DNA of 64,000 nucleotides from Richelia sp. CSU_2_1 (GCA_012034575.1 JAAUPF010000012.1:1-64000), one strand, 5' to 3'; positions 52,401 through 61,047 are shown, numbered from the stretch's first letter. The notes: generated by a model from the sequence alone, not told the origin. Numbers and translations are program-made.

Positions 52401-53060
52401 AAAATTAGAGAACATCGGGGCTTTATTGTCAAGTATTTAGGAGATGGGATGATGGCAGTTTTTCCCAACGGTGCTGACGATGCGGTGCGAGGGGGAATCG
52501 CCAAACTGCAACAAGTTCAGCGATACAATGCCGATCGGATTAACGATGGTTATCAACCGATTCAAGTCGGTGTAGGAGTGCATTTCGGTCACATGATGGT
52601 GGGAATTGTTGGGGAAGCGGAGAGAATGCAGGGAGATGCTTTTTCGGATAATGTCAACTTAGCTTCTCGTTTGGAAAGTCTGACTAAGTTATACGGAGTA
52701 TCTTTGATAATTTCTGAGAAAGTTTTGGATAATCTGAGCCATCCCGAACAGTATCAAATCCGTTTTTTAGATAGAGTAGTCGTCAAAGGGAAAAAACAGC
52801 CGATTTCAATCTTTGAAGTGCTCGACGGAGAGACGGATGCGGTGCGAGAAATGAAGCTGCAAACTCAGTTAGATTTTGCTAGGGGTATAGAACATTATCT
52901 TCACCACGAATTGCGGGCTGCTAAAATCTGTTTTTATCAAGTTTTAGCAGTAAATCCCGAGGACAAAACGGCTGCTTTGTATTTAGAAAGAGTCAATCAT
53001 TTGATAGAAAAGGGCGTGCCGGAAAATTGGTCTGGGGCTTGGACTTTAACTCAGAAGTGA
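49500..53060 (+). CDS. Membrane sensor: Cache-HAMP-histidine kinase-REC-class III cyclase
   Basis: A 1186-residue protein. A first membrane helix (about 22-42) and a second (about 345-365, 'STIFLCILALILAIIIGTL') bracket a periplasmic dCache domain ('TRPWYIRATAAESLTWTDIY'). Then HAMP (to about 420), HisKA ('NTSHELRTPLNGTIGI', His about 447), HATPase ('NLIGNAIKFTDSG', 'GTGLGLTLAKQFVELHGG', about 555-705), and a linker with a duplicated 'PQPTAIVP(P/A)ID' segment. A receiver follows (about 775-895, 'LIILDIMMPRMSG'), then a class III cyclase (about 930-1120, 'VMFSDIRSFTSL', 'LGDGMMAVFPNG') and a TPR-like tail. Likely senses a periplasmic small molecule. Its 3' end overlaps the convergent HD-like gene by 68 bp. 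Confidence 0.92.
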   Translation: MLLKNISRTIEKVSGKMPLRLALTLPFVLQTFTVVSIVGYLSFKNGQKAVLELVDNLQSEISLRVQEHLTHYLYQPQTITELNASVAQQGKLKPEDIKGTERYLWNQLKTFSSVRQIYVGTKEGQFIGVSREESGDLVVRVTDNFLRRYFWSFNAFGERVEVLRSDPIFDLRTRPWYIRATAAESLTWTDIYTFSQGDLGITAAEPFYDPKGEFRGVMGVDIVLSQINDFLKNIKISRSGQIFIMERSGAIVGSSTDEKPYIVGTDGKFQRLQAVDSTNLLTKAAAKHIISNFNLRFVEPPKKLQFKVNDRLNFVHILSYQDQLGIDWLVVLVIPENDFMEKINSNTRSTIFLCILALILAIIIGTLTARSLAKPILRLNAAAKNIAKGEWHQELEMDRTDEVGELAKSFTSMVSQLQKSFATLEHQNQELQQLDKLKDEFLANTSHELRTPLNGTIGIAESMIDGATGSLSEIQRQNLAMIVSSCRRLNDLVDNILDFSQLKTDKLQLHLQSVGLSSIVEVILAVCQPLAASKGLELINAVSGDLPLVLADENRLQQIFYNLIGNAIKFTDSGTVEVSAKIVAPESNWDAEETEASYLLAISEGLCARSDRPQSQSDFQVAVTVSDTGIGIPQSSLDCIFHPFEQGDGSTIRQYGGTGLGLTLAKQFVELHGGKICVISQVGIGSRFTFTLPLSPETIHASEPTIDRSPLATTNSIQPTDRADRNILTAAVNLPQPTAIVPPIDRTALASQIPLPQPTAIVPAIDLTEFEAQNFKILIVDDDPINLQVLSNHLSFQNYNVIQALNGEQALSALESEQHFDLIILDIMMPRMSGYEVCAKLREKYPAYELPVVMLTAKNQVSDLIAGFQFGANDYLTKPFSKDELLTRIKSHINLSQTNHAYGRFFPDSFLEFLKKESIVDVNLGNHVSKKMAVMFSDIRSFTSLSETMTPQENFDFVNAYLREVSPKIREHRGFIVKYLGDGMMAVFPNGADDAVRGGIAKLQQVQRYNADRINDGYQPIQVGVGVHFGHMMVGIVGEAERMQGDAFSDNVNLASRLESLTKLYGVSLIISEKVLDNLSHPEQYQIRFLDRVVVKGKKQPISIFEVLDGETDAVREMKLQTQLDFARGIEHYLHHELRAAKICFYQVLAVNPEDKTAALYLERVNHLIEKGVPENWSGAWTLTQK

Positions 53061-54426
53061 GGGTATAATAACGTTCGATCGTCGCTTTGCGGCTGTCGAA
53101 CAGCTTGATAATTGAATCTACCACAATTTCCGAGACGATCGGGTTAAAGTCGCTAATAAATTCATCGGCGGAAATATTTTCTCTAAACATTTCCTTAGCC
53201 CGATCGCACTGATACCGCATCTCGTCAAAACCGACAATTTTTACCATAAATGCAGCCAGTGGTGAGTTTTCTAAATCTGCATTGGAACTGCTTTTAGCCC
53301 GGCCATTTTCCAGTAAATTGAATACTTCTGCTTCTAAGTCAGTCTGGGATTTGTAAGGTTGCTTGATTTCGGGAAAAAAAGCTTCCAAGCGAAAGCTTTC
53401 AGACACTAGATTGGGATTTTCGCCCATCATCATTGCTAAAGAAACATCGACTCCCAAGCCAGAAGAAATAGCTTCTAAAAGGGCGATCGCGGTGAGTTTG
53501 CATCCCAAATAAAGCTTGCCAACTTCTAGATTGTGTTTGGCAGTATTTTCCCACTGCTGATAGGTGCGATCGTCCGGACATCCTTCAAACTGCCGGAAAA
53601 TCACCTCAGGATTGAGATAATTCATGAAGCCTTCCATCTTCAGCAAAGCAACTCGGTAATCGCGAACGCTATAAAAGCTGCAACCAGTGAGATTGTGATT
53701 GGTTTCCGGTAGCAAATTCCAGGTATTTGCCAAAAAATTAGCCGAACTTTGGTTAGCAAAACTAATGACATCGCGGTTGGCAATTCGCACGGATTTTTTC
53801 ACAGTTTCCTGCATTTGTTCGTCAGTTAAACTGAGGTCAAACAAGGTATTAATTGCTTGCAAGCGATCGTACAGTCTCTGGCTTGCCGTTACTCCCCATT
53901 CCGCAGCCCGAAACGGAATAGTTGCTTCTATACAGGCTGCAATTTGCAATAAATCCTCGCGTTTGATAAAATGCTCTAGAGCTTTTGTTGCGACCAAAGC
54001 GCTGAGAAATTCGTTTTGTCCGGCGAAAGGATTCAGCACTTCCCCCGGTACAAAACCAAATACCGTTATTACCATCTCGAAGGTAGAATCTACTGGCAAT
54101 TCCGACGCATCTCGAATTTGGAGCTGTTTGTTAACTTCCTTTGTATAAGGAGCAATGTAGTAGCTGACGTTAAAATTAATGCTGCGATCGACCTGCACGT
54201 AGACGATATCGTGAAATAAAGCTGCCAAAATTTCGATCGCATCTTCATTTCCCCCCACTTCAAAAATGTGATCGGGAGTGTGAAAAAATCGCCACGGGCC
54301 AGTCATGGGTTGAACTATCAGTTCGGCAATTTGAGCTAGTTGAGTTGGCTCTACTTCCGCATGAAGGCGATCGCTAGCCCAAATTAGCTTTTCCAAACAC
54401 TGCAAGTATGCTTCTTTGCTATCCAT
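52993..54426 (-). CDS. HD-like metal-dependent protein of unknown function, 477 aa
   Basis: The N-terminal third has an HD-type metal site: 'RFFHTPDHIFEV' (His) and 'IEILAALFHDIVYVQVD' (the HD pair), with more candidate ligands downstream. Proteins of this class are phosphohydrolases or phosphodiesterases. The rest is helical and unfamiliar. It is convergent with, and overlaps by 68 bp, the cyclase-bearing sensor gene. A role in turning over a nucleotide signal would be neat but is only a thought. I chose the ATG at 54426 (GGAAAAG upstream); a GTG at 54498 would add 24 residues. Confidence 0.7.
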   Translation of the reverse strand: MDSKEAYLQCLEKLIWASDRLHAEVEPTQLAQIAELIVQPMTGPWRFFHTPDHIFEVGGNEDAIEILAALFHDIVYVQVDRSINFNVSYYIAPYTKEVNKQLQIRDASELPVDSTFEMVITVFGFVPGEVLNPFAGQNEFLSALVATKALEHFIKREDLLQIAACIEATIPFRAAEWGVTASQRLYDRLQAINTLFDLSLTDEQMQETVKKSVRIANRDVISFANQSSANFLANTWNLLPETNHNLTGCSFYSVRDYRVALLKMEGFMNYLNPEVIFRQFEGCPDDRTYQQWENTAKHNLEVGKLYLGCKLTAIALLEAISSGLGVDVSLAMMMGENPNLVSESFRLEAFFPEIKQPYKSQTDLEAEVFNLLENGRAKSSSNADLENSPLAAFMVKIVGFDEMRYQCDRAKEMFRENISADEFISDFNPIVSEIVVDSIIKLFDSRKATIERYYTLTSELKSKPQTNFPARPFLSND

Positions 54427-54504
54427 CGCAGTCTTTTCCAATAATATTACGCTCACGTCAGCTATCCTATTTACTACTATTTTTGTTAGTAGATTCACCC
54501 AGGC

Positions 54505-54786
54505 GATTTTCGATTTTCGATTTTCGATTTTTAGATTGAAAATTTAACAATTTTAGATTGGGAATTTGACGGTTTTTGATTTTCAATTTTTAGATTGGGG
54601 ATTTGACGATTTTAAATTTTCAATTTTTAGATTGGGGATTGGGGATTTTACAGCACACTCTGATGTCCTCAATTTAAAATCTACCAGCTAAAATCTCAAA
54701 TCATCTAAGTCCTCAATCTACCAGGTAAAATCTAAAATCCTCTAGGTCTTCAATCCAAAATCTTAAATCTCAAATCTAAAATTACC
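54505..54786. repeat. STRR field: CGATTTT, TTTAGATT and AAAATCT units
   Basis: About 280 bp of degenerate heptamers: TCGATTT units, TTAGATTGGG units, then the complementary AAATCTA/AAAATCT units. The two orientations make a long potential hairpin between the two minus-strand genes. Confidence 0.85.
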
Positions 54787-55407
54787 TTAATGTCCGGTAG
54801 CCGATCGTCCGTTTTTTCCAAGTTTAATTAGCACGAAGTATGACAGACAAACTACATAAATCGCCAAACCTACTAAAGCTAAAAAACCTAAAAATTGAGG
54901 GTTGGTATTGGCATGAAACATCTGTTTGTACAACCAAGGTGGGTTCAGCCAAACGCGGCAAAACGCATCGTCAATTACCGCCTCTTGAGATTTAAAAGCA
55001 CAGCTTAAAAAGGGAATTTGAGCGATCGCTCCCAAAGTGCTGTATGCAGTAATAGCCCACCGCCAAGAGGTAAAAGCCAGCTTGAGAGGCGACTGCGGGC
55101 GATCGGCTATTTCTTCGTTCAAATCCGCCCAAAACCACAGACAAGCCGGAATCAAAGCCCTCGCCATCACTGAGGAAACAAAGCTCAGCGGGATTGCAGC
55201 AACCATCAAGTAAAGTGTAATTGCTAGCAAACTCGACACCCGCCAGTAAATCACCGACAAGCGGACGATCGCCTCAGCTTTGTCGATCGCAGCCCAAATC
55301 AGCAGCACTAGCGGGATCGAAACTGTTAGCAGCACCGCCAACCGATAATCCATCCAGACAAGCGATTGAAACCAAGGCCCGTCAGCCACCAATAAAAGAC
55401 TCAGCAT
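54787..55407 (-). CDS. DUF3177 membrane protein
   Basis: A 206-residue cyanobacterial membrane protein with about five hydrophobic segments. The start 'MLSLLLVADGPWFQSLVWMDYRLAVLLTVSIPLVLLIWA' and 'VIYWRVSSLLAITLYLM' are, as I recall, typical of DUF3177, a family restricted to cyanobacteria and of unknown role. I chose the ATG at 55407; the TTG at 55440 would add 11 residues. Adjacent genes give no clue. Confidence 0.82.
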   Translation of the reverse strand: MLSLLLVADGPWFQSLVWMDYRLAVLLTVSIPLVLLIWAAIDKAEAIVRLSVIYWRVSSLLAITLYLMVAAIPLSFVSSVMARALIPACLWFWADLNEEIADRPQSPLKLAFTSWRWAITAYSTLGAIAQIPFLSCAFKSQEAVIDDAFCRVWLNPPWLYKQMFHANTNPQFLGFLALVGLAIYVVCLSYFVLIKLGKNGRSATGH

Positions 55408-55527
55408 CTTTGGGAAAATATACTCACTTATTTCTGACAAATTTTACTATAAAATGTCAAAAAAATCAGCAACTGGCACATATTTTCGATGTTTCAGTTG
55501 CTGTTTGAGTTTATTTAGGAGAGAACA

Positions 55528-55583
55528 GTTAACTGTCAACTGTCAACTTGTTTGCTGTTAACTGTCAACTGTCAACTATCAAC
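55528..55583. repeat. STRR, unit TCAACTG
   Basis: Two clusters of CAACTGT units flanking a short unique stretch, just after the cp12 stop codon. Confidence 0.85.
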
Positions 55584-55594
55584 TGTTTGCCGTT

Positions 55595-55831
55595 CTATTC
55601 GTCGTAGATGCGGCACTCAGCAGCATCAGGATTGTCGTCGCAATATTTTTCCAGAGAGTTTTTAGGTTTTTGTTGCTTTTGGTGAGAAGCTTCGGCTTGC
55701 AATTCTTCAACTGCATCCCAGGCGGCAGCACACTCGCCAGATGCTGCTCCCTTAGCGTCGCAGACGGCACGAGCGCTTTCGAGTTCTTGTTCAATTTTTG
55801 TTTCGATGTTTTCTGCGGGTGTAGTCGTCAT
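55595..55831 (-). CDS. cp12: CP12, Calvin cycle regulatory protein
   Basis: An intrinsically disordered 78-residue redox switch that ties phosphoribulokinase to GAPDH in the dark. Both disulfide pairs are present: Cys in 'RAVCDAKGAASGECAAAWDAVEELQAE' and the C-terminal pair in 'EKYCDDNPDAAECRIYDE'. The core AWDAVEELQAE is the CP12 signature. I chose the ATG at 55831 (AAGG upstream); the GTG at 55837 would add two residues. It is a single gene, as usual. It fits functionally with the FBPase gene at the other end of the window, but they are not linked. Confidence 0.95.
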   Translation of the reverse strand: MTTTPAENIETKIEQELESARAVCDAKGAASGECAAAWDAVEELQAEASHQKQQKPKNSLEKYCDDNPDAAECRIYDE

Positions 55832-56246
55832 ATTCACCTTAATTAATCAAAAAGGATGTTTTTTTTGGGTGAGAGTCGGCATTTGAGTTGTCGCTTTGGT
55901 TTAGAAGCCCAGCTACTGCTAGCTAGAGTTCTAGTGCTGCAGCTCTGTTATATATAACTGCGCTAGCAGCCTTGCGTGCACTTCCCTGCAGAACGCATTT
56001 CCCGCTGGTGGGTGTTAGCCTGCAGGTGTCATTGTCGAGCTGACCTGACCTTTGAGAAAAGATACACGGAATTGGCGTGTCAAACTGTATTGTGCTCGAT
56101 CTTTTAAGATTTCGCGGGCAATTTTATTTGACATTCAACCGAGTTAGTACCGTTTATGTTAATTTACGTTAACACAAACACTGCTTTCTCGGGGAATGCC
56201 TCGGTGAGCCTGGTGTAAAAGGTAGTTTTATAGAGAAGTTGCCACG
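55832..56246. other. Divergent intergenic region, cp12 / FIST
   Basis: 415 bp that must hold the cp12 and FIST gene promoters. CTGCAG-containing short inverted repeats appear around 55935-56030 and TTAACATAAA-like A/T-rich sequence near 56155-56170. Nothing can be named with confidence. Confidence 0.45.
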
Positions 56247-57500
56247 ATGTACCCGCAAAACGAAATGCAATGGGTCAGCGCCTTATCAACCCGACCATCT
56301 CTAGAAGCAGCGATCGCAGAAGTTGTCCAACAAGCCCAGCGATCGTTAGAAGGGCCGGCGGATTTGGGGCTGGTATTTATCTCGTCAGCATTTGGCAGCG
56401 AGTATTCTCGGCTGATGCCTTTGCTGCAAGAAGCGCTGCGGGTACCGGCGATCGTAGGCTGCGGTGCTAGAGGGGCGATCGGGACTGGACCCGACGGCGA
56501 GACAGAGGAAGTTGAAGCAGATGTCGCCCTGAGTTTGAGTCTGGCACGATTGCCGGGGGTGGATGTCAAAACTTTTCACATCAGTGCGCCAGAAATGCCG
56601 GATTTAGACAGTCCTCCAGATACTTGGGTGGATCTGTTGGGCGTACCTGCAGGTGTTCAACCGCAATTTATTTTACTGGCAGATCCGTTTTCGGCAAAAA
56701 TTAACGACTTGCTGCAAGGACTCGATTACGCCTATCCGGGCGCGCCGAAGGTGGGAGGGCTTGCTGGCGGGGATGGCCCAATCAGGGGCGGGGCGCTATT
56801 TTGCGACTACCAGCTTTACCGGGAAGGGACGGTGGGGGTGGCTTTAAGCGGAAATGTAGTTTTGGATACGATCGTCGCTCAAGGCTGCAGGCCGATCGGG
56901 CGTCCGTACCGCGTGACAGAGGGCGATCGCAATATTTTACTGAAACTTGAAGAAGAAACGGACGATCGAGGAAATCTGGGAATAGAACAATCGCCCTTAG
57001 ATGCGCTGCGGGAGTTGGTGCAAACTTTGAACGAAGAAGATCGGGAGTTAGCGCAACATTCGCTGTTTGTGGGCTTAGTCGGCGATGAATTCAAGATGAC
57101 ACTGGAGCCCGGAGATTTTTTAATTCGCAATTTGCTAGGCGTCGATCCGAAAGTAGGAGCGATCGCGATCGGCGATCGAGTCCGCCCGGGCCAGCGCATT
57201 CAATTCCACCTGCGGGATGCGCGCACCTCCGCAGAAGACCTGGAAATGCTGCTCTCGCGCTATTCTAGCGTGGCTTCCGGCAGCGGGATGGCCGGTGCGG
57301 GTGCGCTGATGTTTTCCTGTATGGGGCGCGGGGAAGGGCTTTACGGCGAACCGAATTTTGACTCGCGGCTGTTCGGGCGCTACCTCAACAATATTCCCCT
57401 GAGCGGATTTTTCTGCAACGGCGAAATCGGCCCGGTGGGAGGCAGCACATTTCTGCACGGTTACACTTCGGTATTCGGGATTTGCCGGCAAAATTCTTAA
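56247..57500 (+). CDS. FIST-domain (FIST_N and FIST_C) sensory protein
   Basis: A 417-residue protein with FIST_N (about 30-230; 'VGCGARGAIGTGPDGETEEVEADVALSL', 'FSAKINDLLQGLDYAYPGAPKVGGLAGG') and FIST_C (about 240-400; 'SGSGMAGAGALMFSCMGRG', 'PLSGFFCNGEIGPVGGSTFLHGYTSVFG'). The GEIGP...HGYT end is the FIST_C hallmark. The family is thought to bind small ligands such as amino acids in signalling. Here it is a stand-alone cytosolic protein without kinase or methyl-accepting domains. The start is ATG 56247. Confidence 0.92.
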   Translation: MYPQNEMQWVSALSTRPSLEAAIAEVVQQAQRSLEGPADLGLVFISSAFGSEYSRLMPLLQEALRVPAIVGCGARGAIGTGPDGETEEVEADVALSLSLARLPGVDVKTFHISAPEMPDLDSPPDTWVDLLGVPAGVQPQFILLADPFSAKINDLLQGLDYAYPGAPKVGGLAGGDGPIRGGALFCDYQLYREGTVGVALSGNVVLDTIVAQGCRPIGRPYRVTEGDRNILLKLEEETDDRGNLGIEQSPLDALRELVQTLNEEDRELAQHSLFVGLVGDEFKMTLEPGDFLIRNLLGVDPKVGAIAIGDRVRPGQRIQFHLRDARTSAEDLEMLLSRYSSVASGSGMAGAGALMFSCMGRGEGLYGEPNFDSRLFGRYLNNIPLSGFFCNGEIGPVGGSTFLHGYTSVFGICRQNS

Positions 57501-57540
57501 AATGTTGAGATCGTGTCCGATCGTGCGATCGGACATCATA

Positions 57541-59346
57541 TTAACCAGCTTTTTTCTGAGGAGCAACAATCCTTTCCACGCTCATAGCAGCCACGCTCAA
57601 AGTAACCACAATCATGCCCAAAATTGCCACTGGTTGCAAGGTTTCGTTAATAATTACAAACCCGAAAAGTGCTGTCAAAGCCGGCCCCAAAGTGCCAATT
57701 ACTGATGCCAAAGCCGCCCCTGCAAATCGAATCGCAAAATTATTCAACAGATAGCTGAACAAAGTCAGCACTCCTAAAATTACACCCCCAACAATCAAAC
57801 CAGACCAAACATCTCGATCGATGCTGGGAGAAAGAGTTTCCGGTAGTGGCACCCACAAACTCAGGGCCGAAAATACAAAAATTGCTGCGAAGTTAACCAA
57901 ACTAAAAGGAATTGGGTGCAGTTTGCCCGCAGCCATTTGCGTTAGCAATACGTAACCTGCAAAAGTAATGCCTGAAGCGAGGGCCGCCGTAATTCCTATT
58001 CCGACATTTCCACCCCCCGGCGCAGCAGCAGAAAAACTGGGCAATCCTGCCAAAATCAACCCCAGTGTAATCCCACCAACAGCGAAAAGACTTACATTAG
58101 TCGGGCGAGAACCAAACAGGAACCAAGAACCGAGTACGGTGACGATCGGATAAATAAAGAAAATTGTAATCGCAATTCCTGCCGGAATATTCCCGATCGC
58201 CAGATAAATCAAAACTTGAGACAAAAACAGAAAAAACGCGCTTCCTAAAACCTTGCTCCACAAAGCTCGATCGCCCGATTGGAACAACCGCCTAATATCT
58301 TTCCACACAGAAGGATACAGAAAATTAGCCAATATCGGCATCAAAGCCATCACCACGATCAGCCGCATCAGCAAAATTAACAGAGAATTTCCGAATCCCG
58401 GAGTTACCACTCCAGGCACTTCAAACAAGCCAAAAATCACCTTAGGATTTCTGCCCTTAATCAGAATTCTCAAACAAACATTAAATAGCGACAGCACCAC
58501 CGCCGATGACAAAGCCAGCATCAAACCGGCTTGCACTTGAGAGCCTGCTTTAGGAGCGGGCTGTGCCGGCGCGGAGGGTGCTGGCCGCACTGCATCCCGG
58601 ATTTCGTCTCTAGGTGCTGGCCGCACTGCATCCCGGATTTCGTCTCTAGGTGCCGGAGGCGGGGTTTCCGGGCGTGCGGCATCCATTACAGAATCGGGAT
58701 AGGAATCTTCCGGATCGAAAGGATTGTCGAGATATGCTTCAGCTTCTTCGAGCTCTTCCCTAAGGCGACTCACCAAATTCTGCAACAATTCTTCCCCTTG
58801 CATTTCCAGCGTTTGCATCTTGTTGAGGCGCAAGGAAAGCTCGCTTTCATAGCTGCTCAAATCCGCATCCAGCATCTGAAAACTGCGATCGATCCTCTCA
58901 TCGAGCGCAGCCAGCAACTGAGAAGCCCTTTCGTCGTAGTTGTTGGGCGGTAGCGGTATCGGAAACTCGCCGCTGGGAACCGGACTGTTCAAAGCATAGC
59001 CCGAGTTAGCGCTCAACTCATTAAACCGCTGCACCAACAAATCCTGCAAATTGTGGGCCAAAACTTGAGCCAACTGCTTCAGCCACAATTGTTGCTGTTG
59101 GATGTACCGCCCCGAAAGCGATTCCATTTGCTGGGATTGCAGTTTGCGGTACTGTTCCCGCAAACCTTCAATATCCTCAATCAGGCGGCTTTTCTCGGTT
59201 TGCAGCCGAACGATGTCCTGATTTAAATGGTCTTTAACATTTTGATGCAAAGAGTCGAGTTCCCCAATAACCGAGCTGAGGACTTCCTCCGCCGATCGTG
59301 CATCCCCTGGATCGTCTTTTGACGAGTATACGTTTCGCTGCGCCAT
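57541..59346 (-). CDS. EamA/DMT-family transporter with N-terminal coiled-coil head
   Basis: A 601-residue protein. Residues 1-120 are helical/coiled coil ('QDIVRLQTEKSRLIEDIEGLREQYRKLQSQQ'), followed by a second helical stretch to about 235. A Pro/Ala linker has a 12-residue repeat 'RDEIRDAVRPAP' duplicated exactly (36-bp DNA repeat at 58577-58648). From about residue 265 on there are ten hydrophobic segments forming two EamA halves ('FFLFLSQVLIYLAIGNIPAGIAI', 'SVIGTLGPALTALFGFVIINE'). Usual EamA transporters are ~300 residues, so the head is a large addition. It may anchor or oligomerise the transporter. Substrate unknown. Start ATG 59346. Confidence 0.85.
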   Translation of the reverse strand: MAQRNVYSSKDDPGDARSAEEVLSSVIGELDSLHQNVKDHLNQDIVRLQTEKSRLIEDIEGLREQYRKLQSQQMESLSGRYIQQQQLWLKQLAQVLAHNLQDLLVQRFNELSANSGYALNSPVPSGEFPIPLPPNNYDERASQLLAALDERIDRSFQMLDADLSSYESELSLRLNKMQTLEMQGEELLQNLVSRLREELEEAEAYLDNPFDPEDSYPDSVMDAARPETPPPAPRDEIRDAVRPAPRDEIRDAVRPAPSAPAQPAPKAGSQVQAGLMLALSSAVVLSLFNVCLRILIKGRNPKVIFGLFEVPGVVTPGFGNSLLILLMRLIVVMALMPILANFLYPSVWKDIRRLFQSGDRALWSKVLGSAFFLFLSQVLIYLAIGNIPAGIAITIFFIYPIVTVLGSWFLFGSRPTNVSLFAVGGITLGLILAGLPSFSAAAPGGGNVGIGITAALASGITFAGYVLLTQMAAGKLHPIPFSLVNFAAIFVFSALSLWVPLPETLSPSIDRDVWSGLIVGGVILGVLTLFSYLLNNFAIRFAGAALASVIGTLGPALTALFGFVIINETLQPVAILGMIVVTLSVAAMSVERIVAPQKKAG

Positions 59347-59489
59347 TAACCCAATAACCTCAAATCTAAGTTGTACGTTCGCGTTCTTAAGTGTTTTTGC
59401 AAATGGTAGTGCAAGTTTCAGAGATTGTATCTAATATCAGGCTGACACTGTTTCACTAATATTAGTCGCTAACTAGGAGGTGTAAAAAA

Positions 59490-59750
59490 ATGCGATCGCC
59501 CCACGAACACTTTGCGCAACTAGAAATCATACTACAGAGGCATGCCGCTGCACTCGAAGCGGATGTCAGAGCCTTGCAAGCCGCCGACGAAACCGCCGAT
59601 TGGCCCGTTGAGTGGAAGCGTTACTATAACTGGCGCTTTGCTAAAGTCTTTGCTTCTGTAAAGATTTTTCGCAATTGGGGCGCAGACGCTGCCGCTTGGC
59701 AACTTTTGCCTCCGCGAGTTTATCCCAATCGCGGGAATCAGCAGGATTAG
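59490..59750 (+). CDS. Conserved small cyanobacterial protein, 86 aa
   Basis: Reads 'MRSPHEHFAQLEIILQRHAA', then 'DWPVEWKRYYNWRFAKVF' and 'WGADAAAWQLLPPRVYPN'. It is soluble, Trp/Tyr-rich and helical, of a kind I recall as conserved and uncharacterised in cyanobacteria. A perfect ribosome binding site AGGAGG lies 9 bp before the ATG, supporting the start. It is divergent from the EamA gene. Function unknown. Confidence 0.7.
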   Translation: MRSPHEHFAQLEIILQRHAAALEADVRALQAADETADWPVEWKRYYNWRFAKVFASVKIFRNWGADAAAWQLLPPRVYPNRGNQQD

Positions 59751-59807
59751 GGGGTGTTTTTTTGCGTTGGAAATTCCCCGCGTGGGGCTTTTAGGCGTGT
59801 TTTCTTG

Positions 59808-60005
59808 CCTCTGAGATCCCCCCCAGCCCCTCTTTTTAAGGGGGGAGCAAGAGGCTTTTTCTGGGGGATGCGAGGGGGTTCTAAATCTGAAGGATAAGTG
59901 TAAAAACAAGCTTTCTGGCTGATTTTCTTGCCTCGCAGATCCCCCCCAGCCCCCCTTAAAAAGGGGGGAGCAAGAGGCTTTTTCTGGGGGATGCGAGGAG
60001 GTTCT
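59808..60005. repeat. Two direct copies of an ~85-bp element with CCCCC/GGGGG palindrome
   Basis: Copies at about 59800-59884 and 59920-60005 share CTTGCCTC, GATCCCCCCCAGCCCC, the AAGGGGGGAGCAAGAGGC block and TTTTTCTGGGGGATGCGAG. Each contains a C-run/G-run hairpin. The second ends at the gpsA stop codon region. This is the same family as 8234-8276. Confidence 0.85.
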
Positions 60006-60010
60006 GAAGC

Positions 60011-60925
60011 TTAAATCTCCGGTTTTAAAGCGCGTTCCATCAGCCCTAAAACTGCTTTTTGCGGAGTAATTTCACCGTTTAACAAGCGGTAAACTTGGCG
60101 GGAAACAGGAACTTCAATCTCGCGCCTGTCTGCCAAATCTATCAACACATTAGCAGTATTCACTCCTTCAGCAGTGCTTTGCAATTCCTCCAATACTCGT
60201 TCCAAAGATTTGCCTCCTGCCAATCCCAAACCTACCCGATAATTGCGGGACAAAGGACTGTTGCAAGTAGCGAGTAAATCTCCCAAACCCGACAAACCGT
60301 AAAAAGTTTCTGCCTTGGCTCCCAAACGAATTCCTACTCGCATCATTTCCGGCAAAGCGCGAGTTAGCAAAGCAGATTTAGCATTAGTTCCCAACTGCAA
60401 ACCGTCGCAAACACCAGCCGCGATCGCAAATACATTTTTCAAAGTTCCGCCTAACTCAGTTCCCAACGGATCTTGATTTACGTAAACCCGAAATATTTCC
60501 GAACTGTAAATAGTTTGCACTTGCTTTGCCGCCGCTAAATCGAAACTAGCAGCTACCGTTGCCGCTGGCAATCCCTGCTGAATTTCTTCAGAAAGATTGG
60601 GACCGGAAAGCACGACAATTGAATTGTTGGGAAAAGCATTTTGCCAAATTTGAGAAGGAGTTTGAGTTGTAGCGGGGTCCAAACCTTTGGTGACAGTAAC
60701 TATAATTGTATTGGGATTTAAATCTAAAGCAAGCAGTCGATCGACCGTTGCCCCAACGCCTGTCATCGAAACTGCCGAGATCGCAACATCCGCATTTTGA
60801 ATAACCGATTCTAGATTAACAGAACTGCGACGCGACCACAAATTAACTTCATTACCTTTTTTAGTTGCTAAATTGGCTAAAGCCGAACCCCAAGCACCAC
60901 CGCCTAATATTGTTAAGTTTGCCAT
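60011..60925 (-). CDS. gpsA: NAD(P)H-dependent glycerol-3-phosphate dehydrogenase
   Basis: Reduces dihydroxyacetone phosphate to sn-glycerol 3-phosphate, the lipid backbone. The N-terminal Rossmann motif is 'LTILGGGAWGSALANLATKKGNEV', followed by 'SAVSMTGVG', 'VTVTKGLDP', 'LSGPNLSEEIQQGLPAATV' and the substrate site 'ELGGTLKNVFAIAAGVCDGL' with the catalytic lysine. The C-terminus holds 'GLSGLGDLLATCNSPLSRNYRVG'. 304 residues is slightly short of the usual ~330 but all blocks are intact. Start ATG 60925. Confidence 0.95.
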   Translation of the reverse strand: MANLTILGGGAWGSALANLATKKGNEVNLWSRRSSVNLESVIQNADVAISAVSMTGVGATVDRLLALDLNPNTIIVTVTKGLDPATTQTPSQIWQNAFPNNSIVVLSGPNLSEEIQQGLPAATVAASFDLAAAKQVQTIYSSEIFRVYVNQDPLGTELGGTLKNVFAIAAGVCDGLQLGTNAKSALLTRALPEMMRVGIRLGAKAETFYGLSGLGDLLATCNSPLSRNYRVGLGLAGGKSLERVLEELQSTAEGVNTANVLIDLADRREIEVPVSRQVYRLLNGEITPQKAVLGLMERALKPEI

Positions 60926-60937
60926 AATATTGTATTT

Positions 60938-61036
60938 GCAACCGCAGATTCAAGCAGATAAACACAGATAAACGCAGATAAATTATACCAACTAATCTGC
61001 GTTCATCAGCGTTCATCCGCCGTTATCTGCGGTTGC
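60938..61036. repeat. Inverted-repeat element GCAACCGCAGAT ... ATCTGCGGTTGC
   Basis: Perfect 12-bp terminal inverted repeats (60938-60949 and 61025-61036) enclose (AC)AGATAAACGCAGATAA units and their complement (ATCTGCGTTCATC...), making a long hairpin between two minus-strand genes. A half copy lies at about 15856-15902 upstream of aroF. Confidence 0.75.
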
Positions 61037-61047
61037 ACGATCCGATC

